Below are positions 25,934 to 39,997 of a stretch of DNA of 64,000 nt, piece after piece (positions within the stretch are counted from its first letter, which is position 1; each line of letters starts with the position of its first letter). Both the position numbers and the translations under genes were made by a program. The notes under the pieces were generated by a model, which searched no databases, was not told the DNA's origin, and worked only from the letters and a program-made list of their open reading frames with translations. The stretch is from Chrysomallon squamiferum (lineage: Eukaryota; Mollusca; Gastropoda; Neomphalida; Peltospiridae): the NCBI GenBank assembly GCA_012295275.1, contig CM022673.1, positions 2,288,605 through 2,352,604 on the forward strand, read 5' to 3'.

Positions 25934-28300
25934 TGTATTTAAGACCAAGCAGTTCTTTGACTTTATACCTTTGTTTCATGAATCGGTTACAACCAAACTA
26001 CAGATTACATCATTTCTGTTATTAGATAATGTCACAGAAACTGTGCTCGTTTGTGTCCTTTACCTACTTACAAATTATATCTGTTCAGAAACAGAAGGGA
26101 AAGAAAAGAGAAGAAAATAATGAGACACACGTAGAACATTATATATTTATTAAATGTATTGAAAGTTCTCGTGCATTAGAAATTAAACGAAGCTCAGATA
26201 GTCCAACTACAAGAAGATAGTAACAAATCTCCGTTCTCCTGCCTTGAGTACAGTTTAAACGTTACATTAACACTACGTCTCACATCAGTCGTGAAGAATA
26301 ACCTCGTTAAAGATTGAATTTAATATTATTATTGCGACACGTTAACATAAGCGTAACATTTTTGCTGTTACTTGTCGGTTCGCACTTCGCGCGTTTTTGG
26401 TGGTAGCAAATCATTTCGTTAAACTCAAAATTGAATAAACTAAGAAAAACAAATAATAAATAAATAAATAATAGTTCCTTAATTTTGAATGCAACTGACA
26501 AAAGATCCTCTTTGCCAGACCTTTCCAAAAATGAGAAAGTCACACGATAACAAAATAATGTCAGACGACATTACAAATTATTTGAGAAAATTCAGCTGAA
26601 ACGAAACAAATGAACAAAATGAGTTGTTCCATAAAAATAGTTTTGCCATAATACGTCAGTTATCCTGAGAACGAGAAGTTAAAAATGAAACGGCGCAGTA
26701 TGACTGAAGCCTGTTAAGAATGAGAAACAAGATTACGCGTCAAAATCTTCGAAGTCGAGTGAACCCGCTGAGAAAGAACAACACAGTATAACAAATAAAT
26801 AAATAAAATAAAATAAAATAAAATAAAAGAAGTATACGACACATGAAAACGCAACAAAATATAATATAATTAAATAATTGAATAAAAGACAGGACATAAC
26901 AGTCTATCCGAAAAAGGGGGAAAAAACCCAGAAAAAAGGATACAGAGGAGGTCATGAAAATTACCAAGATGCAGAAATATAGTCAAAATCCTCGTGAAAA
27001 TATCAAGATGTTTTCTTGTTCTTCTTTTCTTTTCATTTATAACACTTAAAAAATAATAATTATAATTCTATTTACATATTTATATATATTTATGTACTGA
27101 TTTTTATTTTTTTTATTTTTTTTATGATGAGTTGGGAAATCTAAGGCAAACGACTGCTAGATTAACTGTAAATAGCTGTTATATGCTGGAGCAAGATGAG
27201 TCAATTTCAGTCATAATTATTAACACACAAACACACGCACAATTTATTGCTCATTTGCTGTTTTTAATGTCATATTCTCTACTCTTGGATGGTTTTATTG
27301 ACTAAACGTGTAAATACAAGAGTAATAATTATTTGAAAATAATGATAATAACAAGGCCATCATCAATATTTGTTCCACACATTTTGAGATAGACAGCTTC
27401 AATCTCTAATGCAAGAAATTTCACACAACAGATGTAAATTTTTCGAAGCTAAATACTCTCTAAATAAATAAATAAACAAACAAATAAATCATTCTAATAA
27501 TAACTAACTAAACAAATAAGTAAATAAATAAATATGTGCATATATACCAATTATTTAAAGAATAAATATAAAAAATAAAAATACTTTATTGTATAATCAA
27601 GAATAACAAAAACATGACAAAATGGGGTTTTTGACCATTATTATTTTTTATTATTATTATTTTTTTTTCGCCAATAATAACATTATGCAAACTAATTTCG
27701 AGATAATCTTTACAAGTGACCTCAATAAAACCTGAACATTATCCATTCAAGTGAGTTTATCGCTAAAGTAGTTCGACCAAAAATAACCTCGATGGACAGG
27801 AAAAAGTGCAGCGTTAACCAACAGCCATTTTATATTCTGCTCGGTACGTAGCTATTCATCATGCAGACAAACCTTCGAGATTTCCCGCAATCAGCAATAG
27901 TGTTTCTATCCCTGTCCCAGATCAGATCTGTAGCAGATATTAATGTCAGTATAATTAGAGGATATGACATGACGACTCGTTCTAATTTATGAAGAGCTGA
28001 TTGAATCAACTTTATATGCAGTTATCACTATAAATATAGTAATTACATCGATTTAATTGACATGAGTGTACAATATTATTTATTATTTATTTATTTATTT
28101 ATTATTTCTTTTTTTTTTTTTTTTTTTTTTTTATTTTTAAATTTTATAATTTTTTCCCTAGTCATATCTTGCAAGGATATTTTCTTCTTCTTCTTCTTCT
28201 TTTTTAATATAAAATTGTGTTCACCTAATCAGTTAACGAATTATGCAACAGTAAAAATAACGTGAACAAATAGGGGGTAAAGGAAAAGTAGCTTTGGCGA

Positions 28301-29781
28301 TTACAAGCAAAACCGTTCATAATAAACAAAACTTTTTTATTGTTCGTTTGCTGACATTCTTTACAGTCATGTTTTTTTTTTATTGTAAATAATTATTATT
28401 AATACATAAAATGGAACACACCATGGATCCAGTTCAGTGTTCGCAATATATTTATTACCCATTTCACCCAATTCATTTCCATATAGACAAAGTTCACAGT
28501 TTACAAAAATACATTTTTAAGTCATTCATCAGCTCTGTATACAACAGAATATTTACATCATCTAGGTATTTACAAGTAATTCCATAGGATTTTAATTGTG
28601 TATCTAAATAATTAGTATCTTTGTAGGATGTATTAATATCTATCAACATTATTAGAATTTCCAGATGATATATATCTAAATAATTAGCATTTTCAATTTT
28701 TAAAAAGTGTAATTTTTCATGAAATAGCTGAAATAAATTAACAGGCTAGAGAAAACATTTTTGGGGTCAGGATCAGGAAATTTTAATAATGGATAATGTT
28801 TAGAAAAAAAAAAAATTAAGTTTAAAACATAAAAAAATTTATTGTAACAAGTAAATAAAATAAATAAAATAAATAAAATAAAATAAATGGAAATTGAAAA
28901 AGAAAAAACAAAACATGAAGTAGAAAATATTACTGCCACCAGTTAAATTAATAAATCAATGATTTGATGTTACCCTCTAACCATACCTTATCCTCAAAGC
29001 TTTTAGCCAAGTAAAATAAAAATATTTAAACATTTTCAACAAATACTAATAAAATGTTTTCTTCAAGTAAAAATAAATTATATAAATAAATAAAAATCGA
29101 CCATACCTGAATACATCATTTTTATTAAACAAAATTATGAAAGAGGAATTAAAATGACAGAAATTTAGATTAATATTAAACAAATCATTTGTTATTAAAA
29201 GTTCACTGGAAAAAATATTGATAAAATACAAATTCCTTAAGTGATAAACATTATCTGCCATTTCGTTGAGTTCTTTGTTTAACATTATTTTTTCAGTCAT
29301 TATTAAATGTTTTAATGTCATGAAATTCACAAAAAGAAATAATTGTTTGTTTAAAAATTTTAAAAAAAGAAAAAAAAGAAACTAAATTAATAAAATTAAA
29401 ATAAAACTGTTTGATGAAATGAATTTACAATATTGTTCTTAATAAAGTGACCAAATCTTGCAATGTGTTTTGAAAATAATATGTTCTAAATTAAAGGCTT
29501 AAAAAAAAAAAAAAAAACCAGCGGAGTTCAGATCTTTTAAGCACCATTTTCTAATCTTAATGTATATATTTAACAGTAATCATCTGCATCAATTGAGATG
29601 GTTTTAAATACAAAATCATAATTAGTAAAAGTGCAAAACCTAGTCAATATATTCAAATCACAAAAATCAGAAAATTTAATTTTTTGTAATTTGACATACA
29701 GTAAAATAGATCAAGTGATGTTGATTCAGATTATTAACCTTTCACATAAAAAAAAATATTCTTCCATAAATTTCTATAATA

Positions 29782-29812
<31 letters not shown>

Positions 29813-32800
29813 TGAATAAATAACAGAATTACAAAAAAAAAATACAAAAAGAAAGAAAGAAAAAATATACAGCAAAACGATGGAAACAAATCAACATCAA
29901 CCAAACATTAATAATTAATATCAATATTTTTTTTTTTTTTAAAGTTATAATAATATGATAATAATGTGAAATTGCTTCTATAACTTTAGACAATCTTACT
30001 GAAGAGAGTTAATAAAAACAATTTGCACAATTAAAAAACAAATACAAAATAGATCAGCTACTTTCAGTTACAACCCAATACTAAATTCATGGAATACAAT
30101 TCTACTTCTTTTTTAAACTTAAAAATGTTATTTAAGCTGTACATTTTCATATATAAAAAGCATCTAATTATAGTAACAAAAGAAACCTTTCATACAAGTG
30201 TGACCATGTTTTTGGAGGTTAAAATAATTCTGAAATAAATTTTGAATTTAATAATTATTTTCTAGCACTTTTTGTGGATGTTTATATATATATATAAACT
30301 TTATGGAATGGTTTAAGTGCAATACAAATAAAAAGGAGAGAAAAAGAGCACAAAACAGTTAAAAAGAAATATGAAAGTTAAAAATAAATTAACATGGAGT
30401 CTTATGAATATTTTAAAATTATACACTTCAGTAAAATCAGTAAGATTAATTTTATTTCCTGCCATTTAACTGTCCCTTGCATTTTTGGAAAGAAAAAAAC
30501 CAGAAAAACTACAAAGATTTATCTTTTAAATAAGTATTCAAGTGAAAAAAAAAAAATATATATATATATATATATGTATATTTATAAAAAATAAAAAAGA
30601 AGAAAATGTAGAGAAGAAAATGTGAAGATTAGTAACAAATTCAAAATCATTCAGAGAAAAATAGTATTTTCAGAACATATCAGTTAAAAACAGCAGTGTT
30701 ACTAGGTTTAAAAAATAAAATTTAAATAAATATTTCTTTTAAGAAAAGGTTTGTCAAAATAATATTTAGGATAAATATAGATAAGAATATTTTGTGACAA
30801 ATGCCAATTACAGAAAATGTGTTTTGATGTTAAATGAAAAACAATAAATCTGAAAACTATACATTTCTCAATTTTAAGATTTATTCCAAGTTCAACCTCT
30901 GTAAATTTAAAAATGAAAATGAAAGCTTTGATAAATTTTAATCATATAAATTAAAATGAATATATTGATCAACATTTAAATGCAATTTCACAATTAAAAT
31001 AACATATTTGAGCCGTTTAATTTTTTATAATGACCAAAAGATTGGGTAAACAATATATTATAACAATTTATCTCGTTTGAATGATCAAATAAAATAACTT
31101 GTTTGGTATAATGTAAAATATATTTATTTTAAAGATCATTTTAAATTCAAGGGGAATAAACAATACCTTTTAACAGAAGATTTATTTTTCATATTTTATT
31201 ATAAGTATAGATGTAACAGTAATTTCTGAATGATCATAAACATGGATTTTACAAAAGATATAAAATAAAAAAAAAAAAATATATTTTTATTTCTATGGAT
31301 CATAAGAGTTGTAATAACAAGAACATTTTAAAAATAATAATTATAAAATAAAGGTAATTTTAATATAAATAATATACAAATGAAATGACAAAACACCATT
31401 ATGCTAATATACAGATTACAAACCAAGTACCAGATACAAGATTAAATGTATGATGATTTTTATTTTATTATTTTTAATTTTAAAAAGTTTTTCTGTAAAT
31501 GAAATATTAAAATGGTAAAACCAAGAATGGTAATAAAACTAAATCATTATTAATACGTTAACATTCACCAAAAAAAAAAAAAAAAAAAACTTTAGAATTT
31601 AAACAATTTCCGTCACAACACTTCAATGTCAACAATCTGGAAAAACCTTATTTTTATTTTATTTTGAAATTGTACTGAGGTTAATGTTTATGTGAGTAAG
31701 TTCTAAAAAATACATAAATTTTAATATTTTCACGAATAACATTACATACTGTCAGTTTTTGTTATCTTTATTTGTTATTTTGGTAGAGAATCTAATAAAT
31801 ACAGATATAATCAAACCTGCTTTTGCACCTATCTAGAATTTCCACCACATTATATTTTACAATGTCATTTTGCATTCTGTATGACAACCATATAGGCAAT
31901 ATTTTGTGCCTGGTCTCTTTGACTTCATTTTTCAATATATTTTAATTTATTTAAGTTTTCAAGTTAAACAATTCACTTCCCAGATACACAAAACAACAAC
32001 AATCACAATTTAACAATAATATTAAACAATATATTAAAAACTTCACAATTTGTTTAAAAAGAGCACCTTTTTAATTACAAAAAGAAAACAAAAAGATTTT
32101 TAAAAAGAAGCAATATTTACACTTAACATATAAATGTATATACATAGAGCATTATAAATAAATAATTATAGGTATAAACTTCTACCTATCAAATTAACAG
32201 CATCTCAGTATAAAACTTTTCGACCTTAACTTTTAGTATCTAAACAAACAACTGGAATAATCTGAAGTTTTGTACATCTGTTTCACAATACATGAAAATG
32301 TGAAATTACATACTTTTAAATGAGTACAATAATTTTTGATCTTGAACATCCATTTTACTAGATATTTTATCACCTATGGCAATCTAAAATTAAAAACTTA
32401 TCTCATGCATTATTTTTAAGCTTACGTACATTTCTTTTATCTGTTATTACTTGATTTTGTTATATTCATCACAACTTCAGAAACAAAGAGAGACAACTCT
32501 TAACAGATACATATTTCAGCTTATACTGATAACCAACAGCATACGATTTGTCATGAGAAACTGGACTTAATTCTAACCATAACATTTCAGATAAAGCGTA
32601 TGTCAGACTAACATTGTTAGGATTTATATGTTTTCAAAGGATAATTCTGTACAATTCTTTCAGATCTGACAAGAATGAACAAAGAAAAACACATTTAATT
32701 TTTCTTTGATTTGTGGCACAGTGAAAACATCCTTTTAACAACCTCCAAGGATCTATGATACATTTCCTAAAGTATACTGCTAACACAGGATGCTTCAAAA

Positions 32801-34149
32801 ATATGTTATAATTTAAGACGATATATTGTTTTTCTTATTGTCAAAAAATATAGAGGTATGTTTTCAAAAATATACTGACCATGATTACAGTTAAACAGAG
32901 ATGGTTTAACCTTTCAAAGCAACTGTAAAATGCATTTTTTTTCATGCTTATTTTAAATATCATTACTGCTATTATTATTATTAATTTGAAGAATGCTTTT
33001 ATGTTTGAATATGGAATAGTTATATGTTTATCATAACCATTTTTAACAAGCAGATCCTTATTTCCCTCTGCATTTAGACAATTTTTCTAGTTATTAACAT
33101 TCCTATCACTAGCTTGTAACAAAGAATCTAATTTAAACATTCATTCTATATAGTTAACATTAATTATTTCTTAAACAATAAAAACAATTCTGTATATACT
33201 TTCAAATTTAAATATAATTAACAAAATTAATTAATCCTGTGGCAAATGCAAGCACATGTGATAAAAAATGTTTCAAACAATTTTTGACAAAGAAAGCAAG
33301 CACAATTTTAGTTCACTTACAGGCAGTTAAAGATTATATGCAAGACAATCTGGTATCAGTTATAATTATTAAATAACAAAAACAACACATAATTCACACT
33401 AGCATAAGCAACACACAGCAAATAACAAAATGTAGAACTGTCTGCTGACTTTGTAATTCAGGCACAAACATCTTAAACAGTCTGACTAGAAAACATAGTA
33501 TGTTACAGTCAATCTTTGAATATCGTGTGATGATTGTTTAAAAATTTATCTTTGTAATAAATTTAAATTGATTTAATTATTTTAATAAATTTTCTGTAAT
33601 AATTTATATTTGTGCTTTCAAGAGGGAATTTCAAATTGAAAAATACTAAAAATTGCATTAAAAAAAAGATACTTTGCTACTTCTGAGAAGACCAATAAAT
33701 ATTTTGTTGGGTGTTGTTTTTTCTGATATAAATAACTTCTCTTGCCATTTGTGTTCCTAATTATTAAAATAACAAAGGAAAATGTGAAACATAACTTTTC
33801 ACTTATTGCTAGTATGATATTGTAATATAATACAGCTGATAATTTGGATACAACCATACCAATTAAATGGAAGTGTTCAAAAACAAAAATACTGAAAAAA
33901 AATACTAATGTTCATTTTTTCCACATCAAGAGTCAACTAATCCTGAATGCAAAAAATTTGGTACTTAAAATATAAATAAATAAATAAAAGATACAGAAGA
34001 AATAATAATCCATAATAACAGCCAAAAAAAACAAATTCCAAAGCAATCGGGACAACACTGTTGTTGGCATGAGGATTACTGTGTAGTAGACATACTTGTT
34101 AAGATACTGAGACATCCAGACATTAGTAAGTAAGTTTGATGTTTTTTTT
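28301..34149. other. AT-rich 3' flank of nucleobindin, possible long 3' UTR
   Basis: No coding signal is seen. The DNA is markedly AT-rich, with short A/T runs and AT-only microsatellites. Just past the NUCB stop (minus strand) is an ATTTA-rich stretch (plus 33,972-33,988), the kind of element found in unstable mRNAs. I could not place a reliable polyadenylation signal close to the stop, so the transcript may extend a kilobase or more into this region. Confidence 0.4.
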
Positions 34150-35235
34150 CTATGCATGTGGTGGCTGAGCATTTGCTTGATTCATCTGAACTGGTTGTTG
34201 TTGTCCTTGTGGCTGTCCTTGAGGCTGTCCTTGCGGCTGTCCTTGCTGCTGTGCCTGTTGTTGCTGCTGTGCCTGTTGTTGCTGCTGCTGGTGGTGTTGT
34301 TCTACCGGTTGCTGTGCTTGTGCCTGTTGTTGCTGTTGCTGTTGTTGTTGTCCCACTGGTTGCTGTGCATGCACTTGTTGTCCTGTCTGGGGTTGCTCTT
34401 GTTGTCCTGTCTGGTGTTGTGCTTGTTGGGCTTGCTATAAAAGGGGAAAAAAAAAAAGAATTGTTATAGTTTCATTTATTTACATTTTTATTAAATAAAA
34501 ATACTTTTTTTTTTCCTCCCCCTCTCTGAAAGACAATATGGAGAATAATATAATTAATGACTTCATGATATTTGATTTTATCAATATACACTTGGCATGC
34601 TATGGTATGGTATGGTATGGTTAATAATTCATTTTAACAGTAATTGTTAATTGTTTCCTGTTGAATAACATGAACAAAGTCATCAAAATATTTATAAATG
34701 ACTTAATTGTATAAATAAAGTTTACAAAATGAGATATCATTTTGATAGTTGATGTTTTCAAAAATTAACATTAAATAATCATTCTTCTCACTTGTTCATT
34801 ATGTTGTTGCTGTTGGTTCACTTGTTGCTCCTGTTGGTTCACTTGATGTTGCTCCTGTTGGTTCACTTGATGCTGCTGCTGTTGGTGTAGCTGTTGCTGG
34901 TGTAGCTGCTGCTGATGCTGTGGATCTAGATGTTGAACTGGGACAGGCTGTTGCCCACCTGGCATCTGTTGTCCTGTATGAGCAAACTGCTGGTTCATCC
35001 GAGCAGCATTATCTGCTAAATTAGCAGCCATTTGGGCTTGCTGCTGTAGGTATGCATGATGTAGCTGCTGCTGTTGCTCTGGGTGCAGAGGCTGGCCAAA
35101 CTGTGCAGGATGATCTGCTGGTGGTTGATAGCCCTGTGGATGTTGACCTTGATACTGAAGATTGGGATCAATGCCACCTGGATGCCCCATTGATGCCTGG
35201 TGCATATTCACAACATTTGGATCACCTAAGTGCTG
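34150..35235 (-). other. Gln-rich C-terminal tail of nucleobindin (two exons)
   Basis: Exons 35235-34792 and 34434-34150 encode residues 372-613. The composition is dominated by Gln, with His, Pro, Gly and Ala, and almost no charged residues after about residue 515. Near the end a 12-bp CAAGGACAGCC-type repeat encodes three to four Gln-Gly-Gln-Pro units (plus-strand 34,199-34,248), and CAG/CAA runs encode poly-Gln. The reading frame is open across both exons, with canonical splice sites between them (gtgaga donor, tatag acceptor), so the tail is coding and not a translated intron. Confidence 0.85.
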
Positions 35236-38200
35236 CTAGAAGTAACAGAACACTCAAATTAGATGTTTTGATGAGAAATTTTCATTTGTATGCACATTTT
35301 CTCAATACACTGATCCCTATATGTCAGTCTTGAGGAAAAACATACAGTCAAATAAATACATGGAAGAGAACTGATTGTAGCCATTAAAAAAAATAATAAT
35401 AAAACTACTGCTTTTGCAAACAACATCTGAACTCAAAATTAAGCACTTCTTAGAAACACAATATCACCTTAATGTCTTATAGTCTCAGTTGTATTTACTA
35501 ACTTGCATAACAAACCGTTCTAGTAAAATAAATAATAATTATTATGAAACCCTAATAATTCACAAACAATTCTGCATAGAACACTATATTTCAGAAATTG
35601 CTAAGATTTATGTCTATATGGCTATTTCTCATTCCATCAATGATAAGACTTCAATTATCAATGTCTTTGCCTGTATAATTTTTCTACATAAAAGATCTCT
35701 CGATAGGAAATGGAAAAAAAAAAAACAGCCAACAATGTGGCAATAGTAGGTTCTCTTTTTGGATATCATCATCATCATCATTATACACAAACACAATAGT
35801 AACTGTTAAAATTTATTAAAGTGTCACTGTGCTGACATGCTATTAAATAAATAGTCACTAATTTAGTCTTACATCAGTGGTTGATATTGATCCACATATC
35901 ACAAGACAGCCGTGTTAACATTGGTCCATGAATAACAACATAACTATCTTAATATGGGTCCACATACGACATAAAGATAGCTAAGTTAATACAGGTCCAT
36001 TTATCCGAAGAGCTGTGCTAATATGGGTCTACATATCACAAGATAGCTATATCAGTCAGGTCCACACATCACAAGATAGCCATGTTAATACTGTCCACTG
36101 ATTACAAGATACTTACAACAACTCCTGGCTGTGCTTCACCTGCATGATACTGCTGAATAAATTTCTGATACTCATCATCTGAAAATAGATCATCTTCCTC
36201 CTGCAACTTAGACAAAAAACAAAACCAATGGATTTGATGCATATCAATAAAAACAAGTATCTAGCTTCACTATGTTTTTCACAGACACTGCCATCATAAA
36301 ATGGCAAGTAAATAAAACAACTCTAAATTAATTTGAAACTTAAATCTGAAAAAATAAAAACAAATTTTTCATTTATATGTTTTAGTTACAACTTGGAAAT
36401 AAAAATTAAACTGTAACTTTTATTATTTAGGAGTTTTAATTACAATCTGAAAAAAATAAATGTAGAAACATCTATTTTGTTGTTTTTTCTCTCAAAACAT
36501 GCAAGACACTAAGTTTAATTTCCACAAGATATTGAAAGAAAACAGAGTAAAGGGGCACATAACTGCAACTGTTATTTAAAATGCAAAATTGAATTCAGTT
36601 TATTAGTATATTTCATTTTTTATATTAACTCATAACTGTTTGATTATTTTCCAAGAAAGGCTGAGAATATGTAAATTAATTTGTGAAAACCTTTTGAATT
36701 AATTTCACATTTACTGCTAACAGTTTAAAATCTGTTACTGCTCAAGTGTTCCATACATTGCAAACTTTCAGATGACAACTTTATGCTGTTGTGTACAAAA
36801 TACTATTAATATGTCTGTTTTCTGAAGTGCAGTGTTAGTGAACCTGTAATTGGATGATTCATTATTTACTTCCATCTTCATTTTTTGTTAAAATTATTAA
36901 TTCAAACATAAATCAAAGAATCATCACTGCCTTGCTTTCCAATGTTGATCTTCCGTATAATTATTCATCCAAAAAGAAATAACTGAAGCATCATTGCCTT
37001 ACCTTCCAACCTTCATCTTTCTTAAATTCCTCATTTTCACCCTTTGCTCCAGTGTAGTTGAGGAATTCCTCTTTTGTAATCAGCTGATCGTGATTCTTGT
37101 CCATTTCTGACATTATGTGTTGTCGCATGCGCATTCTTTCATGTTCTCGCTCATATGGATCATCTTCTTCTGATGGATTCCTATCATCATAAACTTTACC
37201 CAGCTAAAAATGAAAAAATATCAAATGATTTTCTTTTTTTCTTAAAGTATGAAACTTCTAAATAAAAATAAAAAATTAAAATTGTTTAATGCAGCAAAAC
37301 AATTGAAAAAACAAAAGTTAAAAATATCACTGCAGCCTTTACATTAAGAGACAAAACTCTGATTACAATATCTCTAAAAGTTATCTTCCTCTTTATAAAA
37401 GCCATCGAAAGGGAAGTAATTCTTAAAGATAACACTGTTAATTAAAATTCAAATTTTAAAATATCAACAAAAGAAGACATAAAAAAGTGATGCAGTATTA
37501 GAAAAAGAAATAATTTGTTTTTCATTTTAAATATAAAAATAAAAATGCTGGTAGTTTTAGTACAGATCTTATTTAAATTTTAATGTTTTAACATTTAAGT
37601 TAAGTGAAACAAACCTCGTGATTAAGAAGAGCCTCAACTTCTTGGATATCCCAGACTCCATCGCCAGTAGTATCTGAAATAAAATGAACCTCTTAATTAA
37701 AATCACAGTGAAGTCAATGTATATCTTATTCAATTTTTCAGACAACTGGTAATGCAAGTGCAATTACCATGATTTTTAATTCAATAAAATATATTTTTAT
37801 TGGACTTGAATTTGTTATTATATATATTTACAGTTCAGTATTCATGGTGATGATAAACTTGGATTTCATTATTCCCCGTGACAATTTCTTTATGCTACAG
37901 TCATTTTTTAACTGCATGAGTTGTTTTAACTGCATAAGTTATGTAAAGTTAAAGTTTTAAACATTGGTGAATTTCTAAAGATGTAAAAGACAGACATCAA
38001 GAAATAAATATTTTATTGATGATAATATACTAAATAAAATGTCAAATGACAAAGGTTGTTAATTTTAAACAGACAGAGTTTCTTAATTTTTAAAAATATA
38101 TTTAAAAAAAAACAATATAAAAAAAATTAAAAAAAAATAATTTATCATGAACAGATTTGCTTAGCCATTTTAAACAAACAGTATAAATTAAAACACATGA

Positions 38201-39965
38201 ACAGACTGTTTATCAATTTTAAACTACTTGTATAAATTTAAATTTACCATGAAGCTTGAAGAAAGATTTGGGGTCAAATGCCTGTTCTTTATCAATGTGA
38301 TCTTCTTCATGCCAAACTTCTTCAAACTGGTCTTTGCTACCCTGAAAATACACCAGTTATTAGAAATGCATATATTTTGTGTTTTGAATGTAAGTGTATG
38401 TGTGAAATTTGTATGAATGAAAAGAAACATTTTAATTTTCACTTTCATTACTGTACCTATCAAAACACAATGAATCATTTAAAATACATAAGTGCAACTG
38501 CATTTAGTCTAAAAAATTACTTTTGAAAAATAATGTACTATGATACAAGTAATTCTTTTGCACTATGATTTTAGGATTTAAGCAACAGCCAAATGCCTTA
38601 AGTAAGAGGATTCCAACAGAAGAAGTTAATGTAAGACCATTTTAAATTTCTGAGAAAAACAGAGAAGAAAATAATATCTGCTAATAAAATGTTAAAAAAA
38701 AAAAAAATCAGGTGTAATTTTTTATCATAATTAATTACTGGATGGTTCACTCTTGGGTGTTGTTCATGTTTTTTCTTCAATTCTTCCAATTTCTCCATTT
38801 CTTTTTTCCTCTCATCTTCTGGCAGTTCTGCTAAATGTTTCTTTCTTTCGAACTCTTTTTCCATTTCATATTGTTTAAACTCTAAATCTCGTTGTTTATC
38901 AAGTTCCTCTATGTCCCTTGTAGTCTAAAATAATATTTTAAAAATGCAACTGCATAAATGTAAAGCAATTTCCAATACACAGCTTACTCAAAGTTGTGAA
39001 AAGACAATGATTATTTTTTTATAAATAAATGAACAAGCTGCAGACTTGAAAATACATATCCATGTAACTAACTCAGTGTATTTATTATTGATTATTTTAC
39101 ACTTTAATTAATGTGAGACAAACATATTATAATTTAATAAATATTTTCTTACCTGTTTTACTAATTTTTCTAAATCTTTCATTTCAAATGAATGTGGATT
39201 ACCAATATCAAGATGGTTTGGAATATGCATTTTGTCTACACCTGAAAAAATAATAAATAAAAAAATATCCATGTTACATTAAAGTTAAGTTCTGTTAGAA
39301 TATTAAACATGTATCATGTAAGATAATATAAATGTTGATATTACAAAAAAAGGTATTTAAGATACATATTCAGATTCTGTCATCACCACTATCACCAAGA
39401 AAAAAGAATACTATTGGCTAAAACAAAACAACTTTTTAGTATTATAAAGATTTAACTGTATGCAAAGTAGTAGTTTTAGATTTAAAAAAAATAAAACAAA
39501 AGATTATATTGAACAAAACAATAAAAAAGCTACAAGTAAATAAAGAATACATCAGAAAACTGGTTAAATTATTCAAGAATGAAACCACAATATCAACAGA
39601 CAGAAGGTATTTTTATTTGTATTTTTTTAAAGATGACATTTTCATTAAAATGATTTAAACATTTTTTAATAAAAAGTTAAATATTTAAGTGCAGTATGGA
39701 ATAACAGACTAATAGATAATACATTTATTTTCAAAACTGTGGTGTAAACATATTAAAACAACCTTCACAATTTAAACTGTTCGTATTATCTATCTCATGG
39801 TCTGTTCTAAGCTTGGTGGTATACACGTGCATTACAGATATTTATAGCAGTGATATTATAATAACTTGAGATGTTCCCTAAATATTAGATAGTAAAATAA
39901 GAACAGAATCCAACCACTTAAACCAAGATAAGTCTTGGACTTTGTAAAAATAAAACCCTATGTCA

Positions 39966-39997
<32 letters not shown>

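Noticed and set aside
28301-34149. Mitochondrial DNA insertion, suggested by the extreme AT content
   Set aside because: No mitochondrial protein, rRNA or tRNA motif was recognised in any frame.
34152-34469. Val/Leu/Ala-rich frames on the plus strand opposite the NUCB tail
   Set aside because: They are antisense shadows of the Gln-codon-rich exon, which is in frame with the rest of nucleobindin.
36113-36307. 64-codon minus-strand frame overlapping the NUCB exon at 36,117
   Set aside because: Wrong frame. The 201-bp preceding exon ends in phase 0, which requires the acidic frame EEDDLFSDDE.
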